Assembly (NCBI GenBank): GCA_030148865.1 | Contig: JASBSR010000036.1 | Location: 1 to 64,000 of the forward strand | Source of the DNA: Gammaproteobacteria bacterium | GTDB taxonomy: Bacteria > Pseudomonadota > Gammaproteobacteria > SZUA-229 | Direction: 5' to 3' | Length of the DNA: 64,000 nucleotides | Part shown: piece after piece, positions 25,975-34,161 of the stretch | How the letters are laid out: each line of letters opens with the position of its first letter | How positions within the stretch are numbered: the stretch's first letter is position 1 | The notes under the pieces: model-generated | Databases searched by the model: none | What the model saw: the letters and a program-made list of their open reading frames with translations, nothing else | What the model was told of the DNA's origin: nothing | Translations under genes and position numbers: made by a program

Positions 25975-26162
25975 AAACTGCCATGCTCGTTCCGGCTGCG
26001 CGGGTGTTCGCTGAAATGGCGACGCTCAGCGTGTTCACTCTGTTTACCGGGATTGAATGAAGTCACCGGGCGGTGATAACCCATGACACGGGTCCAGACT
26101 TCACAACGCTGGCGTTCATCATCACTGAGCTTGACTGATTGGTGGTTATTGCTATTAGACAT
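25950..26162 (-). CDS. nrdD: Detached glycyl-radical C-terminal domain of class III ribonucleotide reductase
   Basis: A 70-residue protein with CEVWTRVMGYHRPVTSFNPG and GKQSEHAERRHF. It aligns with the last part of E. coli NrdD (RRVCGYLGSPDARPFNAGKQEE), where the Gly of RVCGY carries the radical; Gly28 in RVMGY would be the equivalent. The preceding nrdD ORF ends without this segment. The start ATG overlaps the nrdD stop (8 bp), and GAGGAG lies seven bases upstream inside nrdD, so it seems to be translated separately, giving a two-piece enzyme. An in-genome frameshift is less likely because of that Shine-Dalgarno. Confidence 0.82.
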   Translation of the reverse strand: MSNSNNHQSVKLSDDERQRCEVWTRVMGYHRPVTSFNPGKQSEHAERRHFSEHPRSRNEHGSLCDSTSVA

Positions 26163-28233
26163 AGTGTGGCTCCTCTTTAAGGGCTGGTCTGGCTGTTAGC
26201 TGGCGGCACTTCTCGGCCAGCCGTTCTTCGTCACAGTGTGGACAAAATTCGTGTTCACCATTGAGATATCCGTGCTGCGGGCAAATCGAGAACGTCGGCG
26301 TGATGGTGATATACGGCAGACGGAAACGTTCGAGCACGCGTTTTACCAGCGTGCGGCAGGCACTGGAATCAGAAATGCGCTCGTTCATATACAGGTGCAG
26401 TACGGTTCCGCCGGTGTATTGCGATTGCAGCTCATCCTGCAGAAACAGCGCCTCAAAAGGATCATCGGTCAGACCGACGGGCAACTGTGAAGAATTGGTG
26501 TAATAAGGGGCTTCCGCGCTGCCAGCCTGCAAAATGTCGGCAAAGCGTTTGCGATCTTCTTTGGCAAACCGATAGGTGGTGCCTTCCGCAGGGGTTGCTT
26601 CGAGGTTATACATATGGCCGGTTTCATCCTGAAAAATGATCAGCCGATCTCTGACCCGGCCCAGCAGGCGCAGGGCAAATTTCCGGCCCCAGGCATCACT
26701 GATGTCATGCGCATCATCGCTAAAATTGCGGATCATTTCATTCAGTCCGTTGACACCGATGGTAGAAAAATGATTGCGCAGCGTCCCGAGATAGCGCTTG
26801 GTATACGGAAACAGACCACCATCCATGTAACGCTGGATCACCTTGCGTTTGATTTCCAGGCTGGTGCGCGCCAGTTCCATCAGGCGGTCAACCCGCTTCA
26901 GTAAGGCGTCTTCATCACCCTTGTAAAGATAGCCGAGACGAGCACAGTTAATCGTGACCACACCGATGGAACCGGTTTGTTCCGCCGAGCCGAACAGGCC
27001 ATTGCCGCGTTTTAACAGCTCGCGCAAATCCAGCTGCAGACGACAGCACATGGAACGCACCTGGCCCGGTTCCATATCGGAATTAATAAAATTCTGAAAA
27101 TAAGGCAGACCATATCGGGCGGTCATTTCGAACAGGCGTTCGGCATTTTCACTTTCCCAGGGGAAGTCGTTGGTAATGTTGTAGGTAGGAATCGGAAAGG
27201 TAAACACCCGACCTCTGGCATCGCCTGTGGTCATCACCTCAATATAGGCGCGGTTGATCATATCCATTTCGATCTGTAATTCACCATAGGTAAACCCCAT
27301 CTCTTTGCCGCCGATCACAGGCACCTGCTCGCGCAGATCTTCGGGGCAGACCCAGTCAAAAGTGAGATTGGTAAACGGGGTCTGCGTACCCCAGCGCGAG
27401 GGCACGTTGAGATTATAGATAAATTCCTGAATTCCTTGCCGCACGGTGTCGTAATCCAGCTGTTCACGGCGCAGATAAGGCGCCAGATAAGTATCGAAAG
27501 AGCTGAAGGCTTGGGCCCCGGCCCACTCGTTCTGCAACGCACCGAGAAAATTGACCATCTGCCCCAGCGCGCTGGAAAAACGTCTGGGCGGCGCTGCTTC
27601 GACCTTGCCCGGCACACCATTAAAGCCCTCGTTTAGCAGAGTGCGCAACGACCAGCCCGCGCAATACCCCGCCAGCATGTCGAGATCATGAATGTGGTAA
27701 TCGCCTTCACGATGCGCCAGTCCCACCTCGGCGGGATAGACATGATTGAGCCAGTAATTGGCGGTGACCTTGCCAGCGGTATTGAGGATCAGCCCGCCCA
27801 GTGAATAGCCCTGATTGGCATTGGCATTCACCCGCCAGTCGAGACGCTCCAGATATTCGTTCATGGATGATTCCACATCGATCAATGAACTCCGGTCGCG
27901 GCGCAGCTTGCCGTGCTGCTCGCGATAGATAATATAGCTGCGCGCGGTACGGTGATAATTGGACGTGATCAGCACCTGTTCAACCACATCCTGGATCTGT
28001 TCGATCTCCGGCGCGCTGCGCGTATAGCGATGGCGCAGCACTTTCAGCACCTGAGCGGTCAGCAGCCGCGCCTCTTCCTCGGCAAACTCATCGCTGGCAT
28101 GTCCGGCGCGCTGGATCGCCGAGACAATTTTCTCGGCATCAAAATGCGCCTGACGGCCGTCCCGTTTGATAACTGTGTGCGGTAATTCAGCGACCGGTGG
28201 CGCGTCGCTGGCGGTAGATGTGGCTGTGTGCAT
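26155..28233 (-). CDS. nrdD: Anaerobic ribonucleoside-triphosphate reductase, main chain lacking the glycyl-radical tail
   Basis: A 692-residue class III RNR core that makes dNTPs from NTPs without oxygen. The N-terminal ATP-cone (VIKRDGRQAHFDAEKIVSAI, about 21-115) is the allosteric domain. The barrel includes YHIHDLDMLAGYCAGWSL, FSSFDTY and GVVTINCARLGYL. The C-terminus has zinc-type cysteines CPQHGYLNGEHEFCPHC, then stops, where other NrdDs continue into the RVxGY glycyl-radical loop. That loop is in the next ORF. AGGGGAG precedes the ATG, and a cobalamin riboswitch occupies the leader. Confidence 0.94.
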   Translation of the reverse strand: MHTATSTASDAPPVAELPHTVIKRDGRQAHFDAEKIVSAIQRAGHASDEFAEEEARLLTAQVLKVLRHRYTRSAPEIEQIQDVVEQVLITSNYHRTARSYIIYREQHGKLRRDRSSLIDVESSMNEYLERLDWRVNANANQGYSLGGLILNTAGKVTANYWLNHVYPAEVGLAHREGDYHIHDLDMLAGYCAGWSLRTLLNEGFNGVPGKVEAAPPRRFSSALGQMVNFLGALQNEWAGAQAFSSFDTYLAPYLRREQLDYDTVRQGIQEFIYNLNVPSRWGTQTPFTNLTFDWVCPEDLREQVPVIGGKEMGFTYGELQIEMDMINRAYIEVMTTGDARGRVFTFPIPTYNITNDFPWESENAERLFEMTARYGLPYFQNFINSDMEPGQVRSMCCRLQLDLRELLKRGNGLFGSAEQTGSIGVVTINCARLGYLYKGDEDALLKRVDRLMELARTSLEIKRKVIQRYMDGGLFPYTKRYLGTLRNHFSTIGVNGLNEMIRNFSDDAHDISDAWGRKFALRLLGRVRDRLIIFQDETGHMYNLEATPAEGTTYRFAKEDRKRFADILQAGSAEAPYYTNSSQLPVGLTDDPFEALFLQDELQSQYTGGTVLHLYMNERISDSSACRTLVKRVLERFRLPYITITPTFSICPQHGYLNGEHEFCPHCDEERLAEKCRQLTARPALKEEPHYV

Positions 28234-28364
28234 AATCTCCCCTTATTATTCTTAGCTGCTTATGAGGCTCGGAAATTCGCATACAGCGATGGGGGGGGAC
28301 TGAAAAATCCAGCTAATCGGCGCACCCCACCCTTCAGCCTTGACGCGAGGCCCGGGTAATCAAA

Positions 28365-28581
28365 TCCATCAAGGATTTCAGCTCCGACAGGTATTCGGAC
28401 TCAGGGGACGAAACAATGCTGTAAGCATCAATGGCTATGATTTCCCGGCTTCTCAGGCTGCGCCTGTGAAAACGTCATCATGGCCCGGGTTCCCCAATAC
28501 CGTTGCGCGACAGTCCCGGAATCTCACCGGGTTCCCTGCTGATAAACCACCATATATAGTAGTTGTATCGAAGCCGAACCA
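28365..28581 (-). promoter_or_regulatory. Cobalamin riboswitch upstream of nrdD
   Basis: On the minus strand the conserved core AGGGAACCCGGTGAGATTCC-GGGACTGTCGCGCAAC (28537-28502) and the B12 box GAGTCCGAATACCTGTCGGAGC (28402-28381) appear in the right order and spacing, with GGTTCGGCTTCGATAC at the 5' end. It is followed by about 130 nt of leader including a run of eight C's that could pair with the GGGG of the nrdD Shine-Dalgarno. Binding of adenosylcobalamin is expected to turn nrdD off; this is inference from other B12 riboswitches on B12-independent isozymes. Confidence 0.88.
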
Positions 28582-28751
28582 CAAAATATCATGCCATACG
28601 GTGACTCGCAACACTTTTTTCAGGGAAAGTTTCATGCCACATTTGATGCCCACAAAACCACCTCAACTCTGCATAAATACGCAGTCTCGAATTTAGCTAT
28701 CCCTCAGAACACTTAAAAAATCCGGCGCTCTACTGCGTATCGTTGAAAAAA

Positions 28752-28780
28752 TTAACCCATCGCGATAAACCCTGTAGAAT
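28752..28780 (+). promoter_or_regulatory. Promoter of tRNA-Ser(CGA)
   Basis: TTAACC and TAGAAT are separated by 17 bp and followed by GCCGCCC, the GC-rich discriminator of stable RNA promoters. A hairpin GACGAG...GCAGGC-ttt-GCCTGC-TCGTC (28799-28829) lies between promoter and tRNA. The rest of 28582-28750 has no recognised feature beyond the probable nrdD promoter region. Confidence 0.5.
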
Positions 28781-28848
28781 GCCGCCCTGATATCAATCGA
28801 CGAGTTGTTGCAGGCTTTGCCTGCTCGTCTAAGCGCAGACAAGTTTCA

Positions 28849-28941
<93 letters not shown>

Positions 28942-29121
28942 ATACCCCCGTGCTATCCAGCCACCATATTTAAGCTTGTATCGCCTGTGATCAGGTTTTA
29001 ATCTACTCGTCTCAATGGTCGATGTACAAGGGTCGTCGTTATCCGAATCAAGAAATACCTCTGCCGCCCCCTGTTTCTTGGGCTTGCCGCAACAACCGGA
29101 ATAATTATCATTGTTTTCAAT

Positions 29122-30474
29122 GTGATACCAGCCTGGCTGAGTGACTCCACACTGGAAAAAATCATCACCAAAGGCGAACTGGTGGTGCTCACCCGCAATA
29201 GTCCCACGACCTATTATGAAGGCCCTGATGGGCCAGCGGGTCTGGAATACGATCTTGCCAAAATGCTCGCGGATGAACTCGGCGTCAAACTTAAAATGAT
29301 TGCTGCCCAGAATTTGAGCCAGGTCCTTGCTGGCGTTGAAAATGGCGCCGCAGATTTTGCTGCCGCCGGCCTTACTATCACCGAAGATCGCAAGGAGTTT
29401 TTTCGTTTCGGCCCACCTTATCAGGCTATTACCGAGCAACTAATCTACAACATTAATAATCCACGGCCAGGTTCGATCGACGACCTCAACGGCACCTTTG
29501 AAGTCGTCGCCTATTCCAGCCATAACGAGCGCCTGGTGAAACTGAAAAAACAGCATCCCAGTCTCAACTGGAAAGAAAATGATGAACTCGAAAACGAAGA
29601 CCTGTTACAACTGGTGGCTGATGATGTTCTCGATTACACCATGGTAGATTCAAATGAATTTATGCTCAACCAGCGCTTTATGCTGGATTTGCGCGCTGCC
29701 TTTGATATCGGCGAACCGCAGCAACTTGGCTGGCTGTTTCCAAAGTCCAAAGATAATAGTTTGTACGACAAGGTGGCCGCATTCTTTGACAAAATACGCA
29801 CCAGTGGTGACCTCACTCGTCTGATCGAACGCACTTACGGCCACACAAAAGATTTTGATTATGTCGGCACATTAATATTTCGCCGTCACGTTGCACAACG
29901 TTTGCCGCGATACCGCCCTTTTTTCGAAGCGGCTGCAAAAAAATACAATCTCGACTGGCGATTACTCGCCGCTATGGGCTACCAGGAATCACACTGGGAT
30001 CCAAAAGCAGTTTCACCCACCGGAGTGCGCGGTATTATGATGTTAACCCTGAGAACCGCAGCTGAAATGGGAATAGAAAATCGACTCAAGCCTGAAAGCA
30101 GTATTATGGGGGGTGCCGAATATTTTTCGAATAGTCTGCAACGCATCCCCGATGATATCGAAGAACCTGACCGAACCTGGATGGCGCTGGCCGCATACAA
30201 TATTGGCTACGGTCATCTGGAAGATGCGCGAATCATCACCGAACAACTGGACAAAGACCCGCGCCGCTGGTTTGATGTAAAACAGTCGCTACCATTACTC
30301 GCCAAGCGTAAATGGTATAAAAACACCAGGCATGGCTACGCGCGTGGCTGGGAACCACTACAATACGTGGAAAATATTCGCAGTTATTATGACATTTTGC
30401 GCTGGCTTGAAGACAGTCAACAGGAAAAAATTCGCGAACCGGATGCCTTTTCAATCCTGCCCCAGGTTCCCTGA
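29122..30474 (+). CDS. mltF: Membrane-bound lytic murein transglycosylase F
   Basis: Two domains: an ABC-type solute-binding domain (about 10-245, GLEYDLAKMLADELGVKLKMI) and a C-terminal SLT lysozyme-like domain (about 270-430) with catalytic Glu in GYQESHWDPKAVSPTGVRG and AAYNIGYGHLEDAR. It cleaves peptidoglycan glycan strands to 1,6-anhydro ends. The track start (GTG, 29122) would omit the export signal. The frame stays open to 29002 and encodes a basic stretch and a hydrophobic span (KKYLCRPLFLGLAATTGIIIIVF), but no ATG, GTG or TTG precedes it in frame. The real 5' end is therefore probably upstream, with a non-standard start or a frameshift. Confidence 0.88.
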   Translation: MIPAWLSDSTLEKIITKGELVVLTRNSPTTYYEGPDGPAGLEYDLAKMLADELGVKLKMIAAQNLSQVLAGVENGAADFAAAGLTITEDRKEFFRFGPPYQAITEQLIYNINNPRPGSIDDLNGTFEVVAYSSHNERLVKLKKQHPSLNWKENDELENEDLLQLVADDVLDYTMVDSNEFMLNQRFMLDLRAAFDIGEPQQLGWLFPKSKDNSLYDKVAAFFDKIRTSGDLTRLIERTYGHTKDFDYVGTLIFRRHVAQRLPRYRPFFEAAAKKYNLDWRLLAAMGYQESHWDPKAVSPTGVRGIMMLTLRTAAEMGIENRLKPESSIMGGAEYFSNSLQRIPDDIEEPDRTWMALAAYNIGYGHLEDARIITEQLDKDPRRWFDVKQSLPLLAKRKWYKNTRHGYARGWEPLQYVENIRSYYDILRWLEDSQQEKIREPDAFSILPQVP

Positions 30475-30485
30475 GTCACAATCTT

Positions 30486-31364
30486 CTAGTGTGGTCGCTG
30501 GCGATAGAACACACCGGCATCGTGTGATACCCGGGTATAGGCCTGTGTGAACGGCATTACTGCTTCGCTATTACCGACAAATAAAATTCCGGATGGATCC
30601 AGCAGCCGGGCAAACTCTTCGAGTATCTGCGTGCGCACTGCTGCAGAAAAATATATCAATACATCCGTGCAAACGATCAGGTCAAAGTGGCCGAGTTTAT
30701 CGAACGGCACCAGTAAATCACAAATAGCAAATTTCACCATATCCTGAATCGACTGTTTCACCATCCAGTCATCCTGATCTGGTTCCAGATATTTTTTCTG
30801 GTACGATGTTGACAAACCTTCAATAGTGGCGACATCGTAGTAACCCCGTTTCGCAAGCTCAATATCTGCACTCGATATATCGCTGGCAAAAATCTCAAAC
30901 CGGGTATCCACACCGTGACTCTGCTGATACTCGGCAATCGTCATCGCGGTCAGATAGGCTAACTGACCGCGACCGCAGCCGGTCACCCAGATACGATATT
31001 GCTTCGGCTTTGCCGCGGCCACCGCTGGCAACACATAGTTGCTCAGCATACTCGGCAAACCTGAATGATTCGCCCAGCTGGAATCGTGTTCACTCAGGGC
31101 TTCGAGCACCAGGGTGTTTAAACCATTCTCCGGCGCTTGACGAATGCTTTGCGCCAGCTCGGCCATACTAGCAATGTCATAGCGCTGCATGACACGCGCA
31201 AGACGTTCAGAAATTACGTCGCGTTTTTCCTCAGTAAGCACCACACCGAGAACGTCTTGCATGGCGAGTAATAAGGTTTGATATTCTTCAATACTGGCGG
31301 GAGGAACTGAATTCATAGCGGGCTCATTTAGCATCGACTGCACGTTAATATGAGCATAGGCCAC
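30486..31364 (-). CDS. Divergent CheR-like SAM-dependent methyltransferase
   Basis: A 292-residue protein with CheR layout: N-terminal helical domain (about 25-95), then a Rossmann methyltransferase fold. Recognisable are WVTGCGRGQLAYLTAM (SAM site, usually GCSTGEEPYS), FASDISSADIELAKRGYY, HFDLIVCTDVLIYF and GILFVGNSEAV. The substrate-binding segment normally TxFFRxxxxF is replaced by SEHDSSWANHSGLP. The SAM motif is also altered. There are no chemotaxis genes nearby, so it may be an orphan with another target. Start codon uncertain: GTG at 31364, or ATG at 31334 or 31316, none with a strong Shine-Dalgarno. Confidence 0.8.
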   Translation of the reverse strand: MAYAHINVQSMLNEPAMNSVPPASIEEYQTLLLAMQDVLGVVLTEEKRDVISERLARVMQRYDIASMAELAQSIRQAPENGLNTLVLEALSEHDSSWANHSGLPSMLSNYVLPAVAAAKPKQYRIWVTGCGRGQLAYLTAMTIAEYQQSHGVDTRFEIFASDISSADIELAKRGYYDVATIEGLSTSYQKKYLEPDQDDWMVKQSIQDMVKFAICDLLVPFDKLGHFDLIVCTDVLIYFSAAVRTQILEEFARLLDPSGILFVGNSEAVMPFTQAYTRVSHDAGVFYRQRPH

Positions 31365-31416
31365 AATTACCGGTCTGCAATGCTATTGGCGAAGAAAACC
31401 ACCCCGAATATCGAGT

Positions 31417-32133
31417 TTAGCCTTGTCCAGCCGGGGCTTTAAACAATTCTCGAGTTTTCAGGCGACGCTGTCCCAGATGGTGCTGTAGTACATATCGCAT
31501 CAGCAGCTTGATTTGGGTCGTGTGTTCAGGCCCGGGCTGATCGAGCTGCAATGCCATCAAAGCAGCGCCCGTGAGCCGTGGCTGATCGCCCGCCTGCCCT
31601 GAGTGACAGCGTACCGGGCCGTGCTCCAGAAAATACAAATACTCAGCGTCCGCTTCCAGTTCAGCACCGGTATCAGCATCATGGCCAAGATTGAGCCCGA
31701 AACCGATATCTTCGAGCAGATATTTCTCGAATCGCCGTAATACATTTTCTAGCGAAGGATCCACCGCCAGCGCATATAGCGCATCATGGTAGTGTGAGAA
31801 CACACCTTGGTGTACATCGTGTCGATGCAACATATGCATCAGCAGTTCATTAAGATACAGCGCAGACAATAAAGCTTTGCCACTCAGTCGCGGCGGGCTG
31901 ATGGCGGCACGGTCGCTCTCGCACAGAGTCGGCATTTCGCCCCGTCCCTGCCAACCCAGCAACAGGGGTCGAAACGCCTGTAGCAGACCACTGGTTTTTG
32001 ATTTTGGGCTACGGCTGCCCTTCGACATCAAACTCAGGCGGCCATGATCACGGCTGAAAATTTCGAGTATCTGACTGCTCTCGCCATAAGCACGCTTGTG
32101 CAGAATATAAGCTAATTGCGTGTTGATCCGCAT
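31417..32133 (-). CDS. recO: DNA repair protein RecO
   Basis: A 238-residue RecO of normal length. The OB-fold N-terminus has AYILHKRAYGESSQILEIFSRDHGRLSLMSKGSRSPKS; the helical C-domain carries LRRFEKYLLEDIGFGLNL. It anneals ssDNA and works with RecF and RecR to load RecA. The usual C4 zinc cysteines are not evident, as in many gammaproteobacterial RecOs. It lies directly after era in the conserved rnc-era-recO order; pdxJ, which often follows, is absent. Confidence 0.95.
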   Translation of the reverse strand: MRINTQLAYILHKRAYGESSQILEIFSRDHGRLSLMSKGSRSPKSKTSGLLQAFRPLLLGWQGRGEMPTLCESDRAAISPPRLSGKALLSALYLNELLMHMLHRHDVHQGVFSHYHDALYALAVDPSLENVLRRFEKYLLEDIGFGLNLGHDADTGAELEADAEYLYFLEHGPVRCHSGQAGDQPRLTGAALMALQLDQPGPEHTTQIKLLMRYVLQHHLGQRRLKTRELFKAPAGQG

Positions 32134-32136
32134 CGC

Positions 32137-33039
32137 TCAAACATCCGCATCGTAACCCAGACTGCGCAGGGCACGCTCATCGTTCGACCAGTTTTCACTG
32201 ACCTTCACCCATAGATTTAGATACACCTTGCCAGCAATCAGCGCCTCGATAGATTTTCGCGCACTGGTGCCGATACTTTTCAGGCGCTCGCCCTTACGAC
32301 CAATAATGATGGCTTTCTGGCCATTATTTTCCACGTGGATGACAGCGTGAATTCGGGTCAGCGCAGCTTCTTCACTATATTTTTCGATTACCACGGTCGA
32401 GGTATAGGGCAATTCCTGGCCCAGCTCACGCACCAGTTTTTCACGGATGATTTCTGCTACCAGAAAACGCGTGCTACGATCGGTTAGCTGGTCTTCTGGG
32501 AAAAATGCCGGGTTTTCAGGTAACAGGGCTGCGACACTTTTTTCAATTTGTTCGATGCCCTGATTTTTTAGCGCAGATGTCGGAATGATGGCTTCAAACG
32601 AAAACTTCGCAGCGATTACCTGCACAAACTTCAGCAAGTCCGCCTGCTGACTCACCTGATCGGTTTTGTTCACAATCAGAATCACCGGGGCCTTAATCGA
32701 CGGCAAGCGTTCGAGCACATCCTGATCTTCATCGTGCCAGGCATCGGCCTGAATCACAAACAACACCACATCCACATCGGGTAACACCGAGGTCGCTGCA
32801 CGATTCATGTAGCGATTAATAGCACTGCCACGACGCCGGTGAATACCGGGGGTGTCGACATAAATCGCCTGCGTTTGCGGCGTGGATTTAACCCCAAGAA
32901 TTTGATGGCGTGTGGTCTGCGGTTTACGCGAGGTAATACTTAGTTTAGTGCCCAGAATATGATTGAGCAGCGTGGATTTACCCACATTCGGTCGACCTAC
33001 AATGGCGACATAACCACAGTGATAAGTTTGCTGATGCAT
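32137..33039 (-). CDS. era: GTPase Era
   Basis: A 300-residue GTPase that binds the 3' end of 16S rRNA and assists 30S maturation. G1 is GRPNVGKSTLLN, G3 is DTPGIH, G4 is NKTD, and the C-terminal KH domain includes IIGRKGERLKSIGTSARKSIE. Length is standard. It lies between rnc and recO with gaps of 1 and 3 bp, clearly one operon. Confidence 0.97.
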   Translation of the reverse strand: MHQQTYHCGYVAIVGRPNVGKSTLLNHILGTKLSITSRKPQTTRHQILGVKSTPQTQAIYVDTPGIHRRRGSAINRYMNRAATSVLPDVDVVLFVIQADAWHDEDQDVLERLPSIKAPVILIVNKTDQVSQQADLLKFVQVIAAKFSFEAIIPTSALKNQGIEQIEKSVAALLPENPAFFPEDQLTDRSTRFLVAEIIREKLVRELGQELPYTSTVVIEKYSEEAALTRIHAVIHVENNGQKAIIIGRKGERLKSIGTSARKSIEALIAGKVYLNLWVKVSENWSNDERALRSLGYDADV

Positions 33040-33040
33040 A

Positions 33041-33733
33041 TTATTTCTGAAACTGCTGAGTGACCAGCTCGAACGCAGCCTCTGCGGCCAGCTGTTCCGC
33101 CTTACGCCGGGAGCGGCCTTCGGCCACGGTGACTACGGCTGGCTCCAGCATCCGACATTCTACTTCAAAATGTTGCGCGTGTGGCTTACCGCTAACGCCA
33201 AGCACAGTGTATTCAGGACGCGGGTAACGCCGCGACTGCAATAATTCCTGCAACCGCGTTTTTGCGTCTTTCAAACTATCGAGATCGGGAATCGTATTGA
33301 GCTTATGGCTGAACAGGCGCAGCACCAGTGCCCGACAGGCATCAAAACCACTATCGCAGTAGACCGCACCCAGCAGGCTTTCGACAGCATCAGCAATGAT
33401 TGACGAGCGCCGATAACCGCCGCTCTTGAGCTCGCCCGAACCGAGTCTGAGACAGGCACCGAGTTCCAGCTCACGCGCAATCTCGGCCAGCGAATCGCGA
33501 TTCACCAGACTCGCGCGCAAGCGACTCAGATCACCTTCATTGATATCGGGAAATTTCCGGAACAGCTCATCGGCAATCACAAAATTCAGCACGCTGTCGC
33601 CGAGAAATTCAAGACGCTCATTATTTTGTGCACCGACACTACGATGCGTTAACGCTTCATCGAGCAGCGCAGGATGATTAAAATCATACGCCAGGCGCTG
33701 CATTAGTGCGGCTAGCGCAGCCGTTTGCTGCAT
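33041..33733 (-). CDS. rnc: Ribonuclease III
   Basis: A 230-residue double-strand-specific endoribonuclease for rRNA and mRNA processing. The signature NERLEFLGDSVLNFVIADEL with catalytic acidic residues lies at about 38-57, and DAVESLLGAVYCDSG carries the second metal-binding pair. The C-terminal dsRNA-binding domain (about 157-226) includes DAKTRLQELLQSRRYPRPEY. Standard length; operon with era and recO. Confidence 0.97.
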   Translation of the reverse strand: MQQTAALAALMQRLAYDFNHPALLDEALTHRSVGAQNNERLEFLGDSVLNFVIADELFRKFPDINEGDLSRLRASLVNRDSLAEIARELELGACLRLGSGELKSGGYRRSSIIADAVESLLGAVYCDSGFDACRALVLRLFSHKLNTIPDLDSLKDAKTRLQELLQSRRYPRPEYTVLGVSGKPHAQHFEVECRMLEPAVVTVAEGRSRRKAEQLAAEAAFELVTQQFQK

Positions 33734-33742
33734 GCGCAGACC

Positions 33743-34135
33743 TTAGGAGTTAGAAGCAACAGTGGCTTCATGCTTAAAGGTAACAATAAAATCCAGACTA
33801 CCAATCAGTTTGCCACGCGGTTCATATTCAACTGTCACCCGATAACCCTGCCTGGCCTTGCGGATCGTGATGTAGTCTTTTTTGAAATCATACACATTAT
33901 TAATTTTCAGACGTTTCATAATCACTTCACGAATTTTGGCACTATTAGCATCGCTCAGGGTGGGATCTGATTCCAGACCCTTGAGTACTGATTTCACGCT
34001 GGCGTCGGTGAGATACACTGGCAGAATATTCATTGCCATAATGCCCTGAAACAGCAGAAAGGCAATGACCACTATCCAGCTGATCAAAGTCATGCCACGC
34101 TGTGATGTCGGTAATTTATTCATCTTTTGGTACAT
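33743..34135 (-). CDS. DUF4845 membrane protein between lepB and rnc
   Basis: A 130-residue protein with one N-terminal membrane span (LISWIVVIAFLLFQGIMAMNILPVY) preceded by QRGMT, which recalls type IV pilin-like leaders (G before M/F, then hydrophobic), and a small soluble domain outside the membrane (DYITIRKARQGYRVTVEYEPRG). It matches DUF4845, commonly located between lepB and rnc in gamma- and betaproteobacteria. Role unknown. GAGGA precedes the ATG chosen. Confidence 0.85.
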   Translation of the reverse strand: MYQKMNKLPTSQRGMTLISWIVVIAFLLFQGIMAMNILPVYLTDASVKSVLKGLESDPTLSDANSAKIREVIMKRLKINNVYDFKKDYITIRKARQGYRVTVEYEPRGKLIGSLDFIVTFKHEATVASNS

Positions 34136-34161
34136 GCCGTTTCCTCGATACTGTTATTCGT

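Noticed and set aside
28340-28696. 118-residue plus-strand ORF in the nrdD leader
   Set aside because: It runs antisense across the cobalamin riboswitch; no protein signal.
28741-28760. TTGAAAAAATTAA as an FNR site for nrdD
   Set aside because: It does not match TTGAY-N4-RTCAA in the second half and probably belongs to the tRNA promoter.
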